Origin: Luzula sylvatica
Taxonomy: Eukaryota > Streptophyta > Magnoliopsida > Poales > Juncaceae
Direction: 5' to 3'
NCBI GenBank assembly: GCA_946800325.1
Contig: OX326961.1
Span: 47,083,415 to 47,147,414, forward strand
DNA length: 64,000 bases
Made by a program: the position numbers and the translations under genes. A model generated the notes under the pieces. That model ran no database searches and was not told the origin of the DNA. It saw nothing but the letters and a program-made list of their open reading frames with translations. Below are positions 30,219 to 43,944 of the stretch, one piece after another (position 1 is the stretch's first letter; each line of letters opens with the position of its first letter).

Positions 30219-33200
30219 TTAGTGTTTGTACAATTTGGTGAAAAGTTGCATAATAAAAGATTCAATCCAAACCATCTAAAAAATACGTTATTTGGACTCC
30301 TCGGAGCGTTAAAAGATCAATACGAATCGAAAAACAAACTTTCTTAGTGTTTGTCAAATTTCGTGAAAAGTTATGTAGTAAAAGATACGATAGAAATGAT
30401 CTAAAAACACGTTATTTGAACTCCTTAAAGTGTAAACAGATTGCTATGAAACAAAAAGAATACTTTCTCAGTGGTTGTACAATTTGGTGAAATGTTACGT
30501 AGTAAAAGATTCGATCCAAACCATCTCAAAAACACCTTATTTGGACTCCTCGAAGCGTTAAATGATCAATACTAATCGAAAAACAAACTTTTTTAGTATT
30601 AGTAAAATTTGGTGAAAAGTTATATAGTAAAAGATACGATACAAATGATCTAGAAACGTATTATTTCAACTCCTCAAAGTGTAAAAGGATTGCTATGAAT
30701 CGAAAAGAAACTTTCTTAGTGTTTGTACAATTTGGTGAAATGTTACATAGTAAAAGATTCGATTCAAACCATTTCAAAAATCGTTATTTGGGCTCCTCAG
30801 AGAGTTAAAAGATTGTTATGAATCGAAAAACAAACTTTCTTAGTGTTTGGAAAATTTGGTGAAAAGTTAGGTAGCAAAAAGATACGATTCAAATGATCTC
30901 AAAACACACTATATGAACACCTTAAATTGTAAAAAGATTGACATGAATCGAAAATAATACTTTCTCAGTGTGTGTACAATTTGGCGAAAAGTTATGTAGT
31001 AAAAGATTCAATCCAAACCATCTCAAGAACACGTTATTTGGACTCCTCGGAGCGTTAAAAGATCAATACGAATCGAAAAACAAACTTTCTTAGTGTTTGT
31101 CAAATTTCGTGAAAAGTTACGTAGTAAAAGATTCAATCCAAACCATCTCAAAAACAAGTTATTTGTACTCCTCAGAGCGTTAAAACATCAATACTAATCG
31201 AAAAACAAACTTTCTTAGTGGTTGTAAAATTTGGTGAAAAGTTATGAAGCAAAAGATACGATACAAATGATCTAAAAACACGTTATTCAAACTCCTTACA
31301 GTTTAAAAAGATTGCTATGAATCGAAACGAATACTTTCTTAGTGTTTGTACAATCTGGTGAAAAGTTACGTTGTAAAAGATTCGATCCAAACCATCTCCA
31401 AAACACGTTTTTTGGACTCCTCGGAGCGTTAAAACATTAATACGATTCAAAAAATAAACTTTCTTAGTGTTTGTAAAATTTAGTCGAAAGTTATGTAGTA
31501 AAAGATACGATACAAATGATCTAGAAACATGTTATTTGCACTCCTCAAAGCTTAAAAAGATTGGTATGAATCGAAAAGAAACTTTCTTAGTGTTTGTACA
31601 ATTTGGTGAAATGCTACGTCGTAAAAGATTCGATCCAAACCAACTCAAAAACACGTTATTTGTGCTCCTCAGAGAGTTAAAATATTGTTATGAATCAAAA
31701 AACAAACTTTCTATGTGTTTGTAAAATTAGGCGAAAAGTTAGGTAGCAAAAGATACGATACAAATGATCTCAAAATACGTTATTTGAAGTCCTTAAAGTG
31801 TAAAAAGATTGACATGAATCGAAAAGAATACTTTCTTATTGTGTGTACAATTTGGTGAAAAGTTACGTAGAAAAAGATTCGATCCAAACAATCTCAAAAA
31901 CACGTTATTTGGACTCCTTGGAGCGTTAAAATATCAATACGTATCGAAAAACAAACTTTCTTAGTGTTTGTAAAATTTGGTGAAAAGTTATGTAGTAAAA
32001 AATACGATACAAATGATCAAAAAACACGTTATTTGAACTCTTTGAAGTGTAAAAAGATTTCTATGAAACAAAAAGAATACTTTCTTAGTGTTTGTACAAT
32101 TTGGTGAAAAGTTACGTAATAAAAGATTCGATCCAAACCATCTCAAAAACATGTTATTTGGACTCCTCGGAGCGTTAAAAGATCAATACGAATCGAAAAA
32201 CAAGATTTCTTAGTATTTGTAAAATTTGTTGAAAAGTTATGTAGTAAAAGATATAATACAAATGATCTAAAAACGTGTTATTCAAACTCCTCAAAGCATA
32301 AAAAGATTGCTATGAATCGAAAATAAACTTTTTTAGTGTTTGTACAATTTGGTGAAATGTTACGTAGTAAAAATATTCGATCCAAACCATCCCAAAAACA
32401 CGTTATTTGGGCTCCTCAGAGAGTTAAAAGATTGTTATGAATCGAAAAACAAACTTTCTTATAGTGTTTCTAAAATTTGGTCAAAAGTTAGGTAGCAAAA
32501 GATTCGATTATAAACCATCTCAAAAACACATTATTTGGGCTCCTCAGAGAGTTAAGAGATTGTTATGAATCGAAAAACAAACTTCCTTAGTGTTTGTACA
32601 ATTTGATGAAAAGTTATGTAGTAAAAGATACAATACAAATCATCTGAAAACGCGTTATTTAAACTCCTTAAAGTGTAATAAGTTTGCAATGAATCGAAAA
32701 GAAAACTTTCTTCGTGTTTGTAAAATTTGGTGAAAAGATTCGTTGGACCAGATTCGATAAAAAAACCATCTCAAAAACACGTTATTTGGACTCCACGGAG
32801 CGTTAAATGATCAATACGAATCGAAAAACAAACTTTCTTAGTGTTTGTAAAATTTGGTGAAAAGTTATGTAGCAAAAGATACGATACAAATGATCTAAAA
32901 ACACGTTATTTGAACTCCTTAAAGTGTAAAAAGATTGCTATGAAACGAAAATAATACTTTCTTAGTGTTTGTACAATTTGGTGAAAAGTTATGAAGTAAA
33001 AGATACGATACGAATCATCTGAAAACGCGTTATTTAAATTCCTTAAAGTGTAATAAGATTGCAATGAATCGAAAAGAAAACTTTCTTCGTGTTTGTACAA
33101 TTTGGTGAAAAGTTACGTAGGACCAGGGTTCGATAAAAACCATCTCAAAAACACGTTATTTGGACTCCACGGAGCGTTAAATGATCAATACGAATCGCAA

Positions 33201-36200
33201 AACAAACTTTCTTAGTGTTTGTAAAATTTGGTGGAAAGTTATGAAGTAAAAGATACGAAACAATTGATCTAAAAACACGTTATTCGAACTCCTTAAAGTG
33301 TAAAAAGATTGCTATGAATCAAAAAGAATACTTTCTTAGTGTTTGCACAATTTGGTGAAAAATTAGGTAGTAAAAGATTCGATCCAAACCATCTCAAAAA
33401 CACGTTATTTGGACTCCTCGGAGCGTTAAAAGATCAATACGAATCGAACAACAAACATTCTTAGTGTTTGTAAAATTTGGTGAAAAGTTAGGTAGTAAAA
33501 GATACGATACAAACCATCTCAAAAACATGTTATTCGAACTCCTTAAAGTGTAAAAAGATCAATACGAATCGAAAAACAAACTTTCTTAGTGTTTGTAAAA
33601 TTTGGTTAAAAGTTATGTAGTAAAAGATACGATACAAATGATCTAAAAACAAGTTATTAGAACTCCTTAAAGTGTAAAAAGATTGCTATGAATCGAAAAG
33701 AATACTTTCTTAGTGTTTGTACAATTTCGTGAAAAGTTACGTAGTAAAAGATTCGATCCAAACTATCTCAAAAACATGTTATTTGTACTCCTCAAAGCGT
33801 TAAAAGATCAATTCGAATCGAAAAACAAACTTTCTTAGTGTTTGTAAATTTTGGTGACAAGTAAGGTAGTAAAAGATACGATACAAATGATCTAAAAACA
33901 GGTTATTCGAACACTTTAAAGTGTAAAAAGACTGCTATGAATCGAAAAGAATACTTTCTTAGTGTTTGTACAATTGGGTGAAAAGTTACGTAGTAAAAGA
34001 TTCGGTCCAAACCATCTCAAAAACACATTTTTTGGACTCGTCCGAGCGTTAAAAGGTCAATACGAATCGAAAAACAAACTTTCTTAGTGTTTGTAAAATT
34101 TGGTCGAAAGTAATGTAGTAAAAGATACGATACAAATGATCTAAAAACATGTTATTTGAACTCCTCAAAGCGTAAAATGATTGCTATGAATCGAAAAGAA
34201 ACTTTCTTAGTGTTTGTAAGATTTGGTGAAATGTTACGTAGTAAAAGATTTGATGCAAACCATCTTAAAAAACGTTATTTGGGCTCCTCAGAGAGTTAAA
34301 AGATTGTTATGAATCGAAAAACAAACTTTCTTAGTGTTTGTAAAATTTCGAGAAAAGTTATGTAGTAAAGATACAAATGATCTAAAAATACGTTATTTGA
34401 ACCCCTTAAACTGTAAAAAGATTGCTATGAATCGAAAATAATACTTTCTAAGTGTGTGTACAATTTGGTGAAAAGTTACGTAGAAAAAGATTCGATCCAA
34501 ACCATCTCAAAAACACGTTATTTGGACTTCTCGGAGCATTAAAAGATCAATACGAATCGAAAAACAAACTTTCTTAGTGTTTGTAAAATTTGGTGAAAAG
34601 TTATGCAGTAAAATATACGATACAAATGATCTAAAAACACGTTATTTGAACTCCTCGAAGTGCTAAAAGATCAATACGAATCACTAACTTTCTTAGTGTT
34701 TGTAAAATTTGGTGAAAAGTTATGTAGTCAAAGATACGATACAAATGATCTAAAAACAAGTTATTTGAACTCCTTAAAGTGTAAAAATATTGGTATGAAT
34801 CGAAAAGAATACTTTCTTAGTGTTTGTACAATTTCGTGAAAAGTTACGTAGTTAAAGATTCGATCCAAACTATCTCAAAAACATGTTATTTGTACTCCTC
34901 GGAGCGTTAAAAGATCAATTCGAATCGAAAAACAAACTTTCTTAGTTTTTGTAAAATTTGGTGAAAAGTAAGGTAGTAAAAGATACGATACAAATGATCT
35001 AAAAACAGGTTATTCGAACTCCTTAAAGTGTAAAAAGATTGCTATGAATCGAAAAAAAAATACTTTCTTAGTGTTTGTACAATTAGGTGAAAAGTTACGT
35101 AGTAAAAGATTCGGTCCAAACGATCTCAAAAACAAGTTTTTTGGACTCCTCCGAACGTTAAAAGATCAATACGAATCGAAAAACAAACTTTCTTAGTGTT
35201 TGTAAAATTTGATCGAAAGTAATGTAGTAAAAGATACGATACAAATGATCTAAAAATATGTTATTTGAACTCCTCAAAGCGTAAAAAGATTACTATGAAT
35301 CGAAAAGAAACTTTCTTAGTGTTTGTAAGATTTGGTGAAATGTTACGTAGTAAAAGATTTGATGCAAACCATCTAAAAAAAACGTTATTTGGGCTCCTCA
35401 GAGAGTTAAAAGATTGTTATGAATCGAAAAACAAACTTTCTCAGTGTTTGTAAAATTTGGCGAAAAGTTATGTAGTAAAAGATACGATACAAATAATCTA
35501 AAAATACGTTATTAGAACCCCTTAAACTGTAAAAAGATTGCAATGAATCGAAAATAATACTTTCCAAGTGTGTGTACAATTTGGTGAAAAGTTACGTAGA
35601 AAAAGATTCGATCCAAACCATCTCAAAAACACTTATTTGGACTCCTCGGAGCGTCAAAAGATCAATACGAATCGAAAAACAAACTTGCTGTTTGTAAAAT
35701 TTGGTGAAATGTTATGTAGTCAAAGATACGATACAAATGATCTAAAAACAAGTTATTTGAACTCCTTAAAGTGTAAAAAGATTGCTATGAATTGAAAAGA
35801 ATACTTTCTTAGTGTTTGTACAATTTGGTGAAAAGTTACGTTGTAAAAGGTTCGATCCAAACCATCTCAAAAACACGTTATTTGGACTCCTCAGAGCGTT
35901 AAAATATCACTACGAATCGAAAAACAGACTTTCTTAGTGTTTGTAAAATTTGGTGAAAAGTAAGGTAGTAAAAGATACGATACAAATGATCTAAAAGCAG
36001 GTTATTCGAACTCCTTAAAGTGTAAAAGTATTGCTATGAATCGAAAAGAATACTTTCTTAGTGTTTGTACAATTTCGTGAAAAATTACGTAGTAAAAGAT
36101 TCGATCCAAACTATCTCAAAAACATGTTATTTGTACTCCTCGGAGCGTTAAAAGATCAATTCGAATCGAAAAACAAACTTTCTTAGTGTTTGTAAAATTT

Positions 36201-39200
36201 GGTGAAAAGTAAGGTAGTAAAAGATAGGATACAAATGATCTAAAAACAGGTTATTCGAACTCCTTTAAGTGTAATAAGATTGCTATGAATCGAAAAGAAT
36301 AGTTTCTTAGTGTTTGCACAATTAGGTGAAAAGTTACGTAGTAAAAGATTCGGTACAAACCATCTCAAAAACAAGTTTTTTGGACTCCTCCGAGCGTTAA
36401 AAGATCAATACGAACCAAAAAAAAAACTTTCTTATTGTTTGTAAAATTTGGTGAAAAGTTATGTAGTAAAATATACGATACAAATGATCTAAAAATACGT
36501 TATTTGAACTCCTCGAAGCGTTAAAAGATCAATACGAATCACTAACTTTCTTAGTGTTTGTAAAATTTGATGAAAAGTTATGTAGTCAAAGATACGATAC
36601 AAATGATCTAAAAACTTGTTATTTGAACTCCTTAATGTGTAAAAAGATTGCTATGAATCGAAAAGAATACTTTCTTAGTGTTTGTATAATTTGGTGAAAA
36701 GGTACGTAGTAAAATGTTCGTTCCAAACCATCTCAAAAACACGTTATTTGGACTCCTCGGAGCGTTAAAATATCACTACGAATCGAAAAACAAACTTTCT
36801 TAGTGTTTGTAAAATTTGGTGAAAAGTAAGGTAGTAAAAGATACGATACAAATGATCTGAAAACAGGTTATTCGAACTCCTTAAAGTGTAAAAATATTGG
36901 TATGAATCGAAAAGAATACTTTCTTAGTGTTTGTACAATTTCGTGAAAAGTTACGTAGTAAAAAATTCGATCCAAAATATCTCAAAAACATGTTATTTGA
37001 ACTTCTCGGAGCGTTAAAAGATCAATTCGAATCGAAAAACAAACTTTCTTAGTGTTTGTAAAATTTGGTGAAAAGTAAGGAAGAAAAATATACGATACAA
37101 ATGATCTAAAAACAGGTTATTCGAACTCCTTAAAGTGTAAAAATATTGCTCCGAATCGAAAAGAATAATATCTTAGTGTTTGTACAATTTCGTGAAAAGT
37201 TACGTAGTAAAAGATGCGATCCAAACTATCTCAAAAACATGTTATTTGTACTCCTCGGAGCGTTAAAAGATCAATTCGAATCGAAAAACAAACTTTCTTA
37301 GTATTTGTAAAATTTGTTGAAAAGTTAGGTAGTAAAAGATACGATACAAATGATCTAAAAACGTGTTATTCAAACTCCTCAAAGCATAAAATGATTGCTA
37401 TGAATCGAAAATAAACTTTTTTAGTGTCTGTACAATTTTGTGAAATGTTATGTAATAAAAGATACGACTCAAATGATCTAAAAATACGTTATTAGAACCC
37501 CTTAAACTGTAAAAAGATTGCAATGAATCGAAAATAATACTTTCTAAGTGTGTGTACAATTTGGTGAAAAGTTACGTAGAAAAAGATTCGATCCAAACCT
37601 TCTCAAAAACACTTATGTGGACTCCTCGGAGCGTTAAAAGATCAATACGAATCGAAAAACAAACTTGCTTAGTGTTTGTAAAATTTGGTGAAAAGTTATG
37701 TAGTAAAATATACGATACAAATGATCTAAAAACACGTTATTTGAACTCCTCGAAGCGTTAAAAGATCAATATGAATCACTAACTTTCTTAGTGTTTGTAA
37801 AATTTGGTGAAAAGTTATGTAGTCAAAGATACGATACAAATAATCTAAAAACAAGTTACTTGAACTCCTTAATGTGTAAAAAGATTGCTATTAATCGAAA
37901 AGAATACTTTCTTAGTGTTTGTACAATTTTGTGAAAAGTTAAGTAGTAAAAGGTTCCATCCAAACCATCTCAAAAACACGTTATTTGGACTCGTCGGAGC
38001 GTTAAAAGATCAATTCGAATCGAAAAACAAACTTTCTTAGTGTTTGTAAAATTTGGTGAAAAGTAAGGTAGTGATAGGATACAAATGATCTAAAAACAGG
38101 TTATTCGAACTCCTTTAAGTGTACAAAGATTGCTATGAATCGAAAAGAATACTTTCTTAGTGTTTGTACAATTAGGTGAAAAGTTACGTAGTAAAAGATT
38201 CGGTCCAAACCATCTCAAAAACAAGTTTTTTGGACTCCTCCGAGCGTTAAAAGATCAATACGAACCAAAACAAAAACTTTCTTATTGTTTGTAAAATTTG
38301 GTGAAAACTTATGTAGTAAAATATACGATACAAATGATATAAAAACTTGTTATTTGAACTCCTTAATGTGTAAAAAGATTGCTATGAATCGAAAAGAATA
38401 CTTTCTTAGTGTTTGTATAATTTGGTGAAAAGTTACGTAGTAAAATGTTCGATCCAAACCATCTCAAAAACACGTTATTTGGACTCCTCGGAGCGTTAAA
38501 ATATCACTACGAATCGAAAAACAAACTTTCTTAGTGTTTGTAAAATTTGGTGAAAAGTAAGGTAGTAAAAGATACGATACAAATGATCTAAAAACAGGTT
38601 ATTCGAACTCCTTAAAGTGTAAAAATATTGCTATGAATCGAAAAGAATACTTTCTTAGTGTTTGTACAATTTCGTGAAAAGTTACGTAGTAAAAAATTCG
38701 ATCCAAAATATCTCAAAAACATGTTATTTGTACTTCTCGGAGCGTTAAAAGATCAATTCGAATCGAAAAACAAACTTTCTTAGTGTTTGTAAAATTTGGT
38801 GAAAAGTAAGGAAGAAAAATATACGATACAAATGATCTAAAAACAGGTTATTCGAACTCCTTAAAGTGTAAAAATATTGCTCCGAATCGAAAAAAATAAT
38901 ATCTTAGTGTTTGTACAATTTCGTGAAAAGTTACGTAGTGAAAGATTCGATCCAAACTATCTCAAAAACATGTTATTTGTACTCCTCGGAGCGTTAAAAG
39001 ATCAATTCGAATCGAAAAACAAACTTTCTTAGTATTTGTAAAATTTGTTGAAAAGTTAGGTAGTAAAAACTACGATACAAATGATCTAAAAACGTGTTAT
39101 TCAAACTCCTCAAAGCATAAAATGATTGCTATGAATCGAAAATAAACTTTTTTAGTGTCTGTACAATTTTGTGAAATGTTATGTAATAAAAGATACGATT

Positions 39201-42200
39201 CAAATGATCTAAAAATACGTTATTAGAACCCCTTAAACTGTAAAAAGATTGCAATGAATCGAAAATAATACTTTCTAAGTGTGTGTACAATTTGGTGAAA
39301 AGTTACGTAGAAAAAGATTCGATCCAAACCATCTCAAAAACACTTATGTGGACTCCTCGGAGCCTTAAAAGATCAATACGAATCGAAAAACAAACTTGCT
39401 TAGTGTTTGTGAAATTTGGTGAAAAGTTATGTAGTAAAATATACGATACAAATGATCTAAAAACACGTTATTTGAACTCCTCGAAGCGTTAAAAGATCAA
39501 TATGAATCACTAACTTTCTTAGTGTTTGTAAAATTTGGTGAAAAGTTATGTAGTCAAAGATACGATACAAATGATCTAAAAACAAGTTATTTGAACTCCT
39601 GAAAGTGTAAAAAGATTGCTATTAATCGAAAAGAATACTTTCTTAGTGTTTGTACAATTTCGTGAAAAGTTAAGTAGTAAAAGATTCGATCCAAACTATC
39701 TCAAAAACATGTTATTTGTACTCCTCGGAGCGTTAAAAGATCAATTCGAATCGAAAAACAAACTTTCTTAGTGTTTGTAAAATTTGGTGACAAGTAAGGT
39801 AGTAAAAGATACGATACAAATGATCTAAAAACAGGTTATTCGAACTCTTTAAAGTGTAAAAAGACTGCTATGAATTGAAAAGAATACTTTCTTAGTGTTT
39901 GTAAGATTTGGTGAAAAGTTACGTAGTAAAAGATTCGGTCCAAACCATCTCAAAAACACATTTTTTGGACTCGTCCGAGCGTTAAAAGGTCAATACGGAT
40001 CGAAAAAAAAAACTTTCTTAGTGTTTGTAAAATTTGGTCGAAAGTAATGTAGTAAAAGATACGATACAAATGATCTAAAAACATGTTATTTGAACTCCTC
40101 AAAGCGTAAAATGATTGCTATGAATCGAAAAGAAACTTTCTTAGTGTTTGTAAGATTTGGTGAAATGTTACGTAGTAAAAGATTTGATGCAAACCATCTT
40201 AAAAAACGTTATTTCGGCTCCTCAGAGAGTTAAAAGATTGTTATGAATCGAAAAACAAACTTTCTTAGTGTTTGTAAAATTTCGAGAAAAGTTATGTAGT
40301 AAAGATAGAAATGATCTAAAAATACGTTATTTGAACCCCTTAAACTGTAAAAAGATTGCTATGAATCGAAAAGAATACTTTCTAAGTGTGTGTACAATTT
40401 GGTGAAAAGTTACGTAGAAAAAGATTCGATCCAAACCATATCAAAAACACGTTATTTGGACTTCTCGGAGCATTAAAACATCAATACGAATCGAAAAACA
40501 AACTTTCTTAGTGTTGTAAAATTTGGTGAAAAATTATGCAGTAAAATATACGATACAAATGATCTAAAAACACGTTATTTGAACTCCTCGAAGCGCTAAA
40601 AGATCAATACGAATCACTAACTTTCTTAGTGTTTGTAAAATTTGGTGAAAAGTTATGTAGTCAAAGATACGATACAAATGATCTAAAAACAAGTTATTTG
40701 AACTCCTTAAAGTGTAAAAATATTGGTATGAATCGAAAAGAATATTTTCTTAGTGTTTGTACAATTTCGTGAAAAGTTACGTAGTTAAAGATTCGATCCA
40801 AACTATCTCAAAAACATGTTATTTGTACTCCTCGGAGCGTTAAAAGATCAATTCGAATTGAAAAACAAAATTTCTTAGTTTTTGTAAAATTTGGTGAAAA
40901 GTAAGGTAGTAAAAGATACGATACAAATGATCTAAAAACAGGTTATTCGAACTCCTTAAAGTGTAAAAAGATTGCTATGAATCGAAAAAAAATACTTTCT
41001 TAGTGTTTGTACAATTAGGTGAAAAGTTACGTAGTAAAAGATTCGGTCCAAACCATCTCAAAAACAAGTTTTTTGGACTCCTCCGAGCGTTAAAAGATCA
41101 ATACGAATCGAAAAACAAACTTTCTTAGTGTTTGTAAAATTTGATCGAAAGTAATGTAGTAAAAGATACGATACAAATGATCTAAAAACATGTTATTTGA
41201 ACTCCTCAAAGCGTAAAAAGATTACTATGAATCGAAAAGAAAATTACTTAGTGTTTGTAAGATTTGGTGAAATGTTACGTAGTAAAAGATTTGATGCAAA
41301 CCATCTAAAAAACGTTATTTGGGCTCCTCAGAGAGTTAAAAGATTATTATGAATCGAAAAACAAACTTTCTTAGTGTTTGTACAATTTGGTGAAATGTTA
41401 CGTAGCAAAAGATTCGGTCCAAACCATCTCAAAAGCACGTTATTTGCGCTCCTCGGAGATTTAAATGATTGTTATGAAACGAAAAACAAACTTTCTTAAT
41501 GTTTGTAAAATTTGGTTAAAAGTTATGTAGTAAAAGATACGATACAAATGATCTAAAAACACATTTTTTGAACTCCTTAAAGTGTAAAAAGATTGCTTTG
41601 AATCGAAAATAATACTTTCTTAGTATTTGTACAATTTGGTGAAATGTACGTAGTAAAAGATTCGATCCAAACCATCTCAACAACACGTTATTTGTACTCT
41701 CAGAGCTTTAAAAGATCAATACGAATCGAAAAACAAACTTTCATAGTGTTTGTAAAATTTGGTGAAAAGTTATGTAGTAAAAGATACGATACAAATGATC
41801 TAAAAACACATTATTTTAACTCCTTAAATTGTAAAAAGATTGCTATGAATCGAAAAGAATACTTTCTTAGTGTTTGTACAATGTGGTGAAAAGTTACATT
41901 GTAAAAGATTCGATCTAAACCATCTCAAAAACACGTTATTTGGACTCCTCGAAACGTTAAAAGATCAATACGAGTCGAAAAGCAAACTTTCTTAGTGCTT
42001 GTCAAATTTCGTGAAAAGTTACGTAGTAAAGATTCGATCCAAACCATCCCAAAAACATGTTTTTTGTCCTCCCCGGAGCATTAAAAGATCAATACGAATC
42101 GAAAAACAAACTTTCATAGTGTTTGTAAAATTTGGTGGAAAGTTATGTAGTAAAAGATACGAAACAAATGATCTAAAAACACGTTATTCGATATCCTTAA

Positions 42201-43944
42201 AGTGTCAAAAGATTGCTATGAATCAAAAAGAATACTTTCTTAGTGTTTGTACAATTTGGTGGAAATTAAGGTAGTAAAAGATTCGATCCAAACTATCTCA
42301 AAAACACGTTATTTGGACTCCTCGGAGCGTTTAAAGATCAATACGAATCGAAAAACAAACTTTCTTAGCTCTTGTAAAATTTGGTGAAAAGATAGGTAGT
42401 AAAAGATACGATACAAACAATCTCAAAAACATGTTATTCGAACTCCTTAAATTGTAAAAAGATCAATACGAATCGAAAAACAAACTTTCTTAGTGTTTGT
42501 AAAATTTGGTGAAAAGTTATGTAGTAAAAGATACGATACAAATGATCTAAAAACACGTTATTTGAACTCCTTAAAGTGTTAAAAGATTGCTATGAATCGA
42601 AACGAGTACTTTCTTAGTGTTTGTACAATTTCGTGAAAAGTTACGTAGTAAAAGATTCGATCCAAACTATCTCAAAAACATGTTATTTGTGCTCCTCGGA
42701 GCGTTAAAAGATCGATACGAATCGAAAAACAAATTTTTCTTAGTGTTTGTAAAATTTGGTGAAAAGTAAGGTAGTAAAAGATACGATACAAATGATCTAA
42801 AAACAGGTTATTCGAACTCCTTAAAGTGTAAAAAGATTACTATGAATCGAAAAGAATACTTTCTTAGTGTTTGTACAATTTGGTGAAATGTGCATAGTAA
42901 AAGATTCGTTCCAAATCCATCTCAACAACACGTTATTTGTACTCTCAGAGCGTTAAAAGATCAATATGAATCGAAAAACAAACTTTCATAGTGTTTGTAA
43001 AATTTGGTGAAAAGTTATGTAGTAAAAGATACGATACAAATGATCTAAAAATACGTTATTTGAACTCCTTAAAGTGTCAAAAGATTGCTATGAATCGACA
43101 AGAATACTTTCTTAGTGTTTTACAATTTGGTGAAAAGTTACGTAGTAAAATATTCGATCCAAACCATCTCAAAAACACGTTATTTGGGCTCCTCGAAGCG
43201 TTAAAAGAGCAATACGAATCGAAAAACAAACTTTCTTAGTGTTTGTAAAATTTGGTGAAAAGTTATGTTGTAAAAGATACGATACAAATGATCTAAAAAC
43301 GTGTTATTTGAACTCCTCAAAGCCTAAAAAGTTTGCTATGAATCGAAAATAAACTTTCTTAATGTTTGTATAATTTGGTGAAATGTTACGTAGTAAAAGA
43401 TTCGATCCAAACCATCTCAAAAACATGTTATTTGGGCACCTCAGAGAGTTAAAAGATTGTTATGAATCGAAAAAAAAACTTTCTTAGTGTTTGTAAAATT
43501 AGGGGAAAAGTTAGGTAGAAAATGGTAATGCAATTGATCTCAAAACACGTTATTTGAACTCCTTAAAGAGTTAAAAGATTGACATGAATCGAAACGAATA
43601 CTTTCTTAATGTTTGTACAATTTGGTGAAAAGTTACGTAGTAATATATTCGATCCAAACCTTCTCAAAATCAGGTTATTTGGACTCCTCGAAGCGTTAAC
43701 AGATCAGTACGTATCGAAAAACAAACTTTCTTAGTGTTTGTCAAATTTGGAGAAAAGTTAGGTAGTAAAAAATTCGATCCAAACCATCTCAAAAACATGT
43801 TATTTGTACTCCTCGGAGCGTTAAAAGATCAATATGAATCGAAAAAACAAATTTTCTTAGAGTTTGTAAAATTTGGTGACAAATTTTGTAGTAAAAGATA
43901 CGATACAAATGATCTAAAAACACGTTATTTGAACTCCTTAAAGT
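30219..43944 (+). repeat. Satellite array, part 2 with local segmental duplications
   Basis: Same A/B monomers as part 1. On top of the dimer there are longer duplications: a ~1.73-1.85-kb repeat (36.2-37.9 kb against 38.1-39.6 kb), a ~5.94-kb offset (33.8-35.3 kb against 39.8-41.3 kb), and similarity of 35.81-37.2 and 38.9-40.23 kb to the last third of the 7.85-kb unit. Short open frames here are products of the repeat and are not called. Confidence 0.9.
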
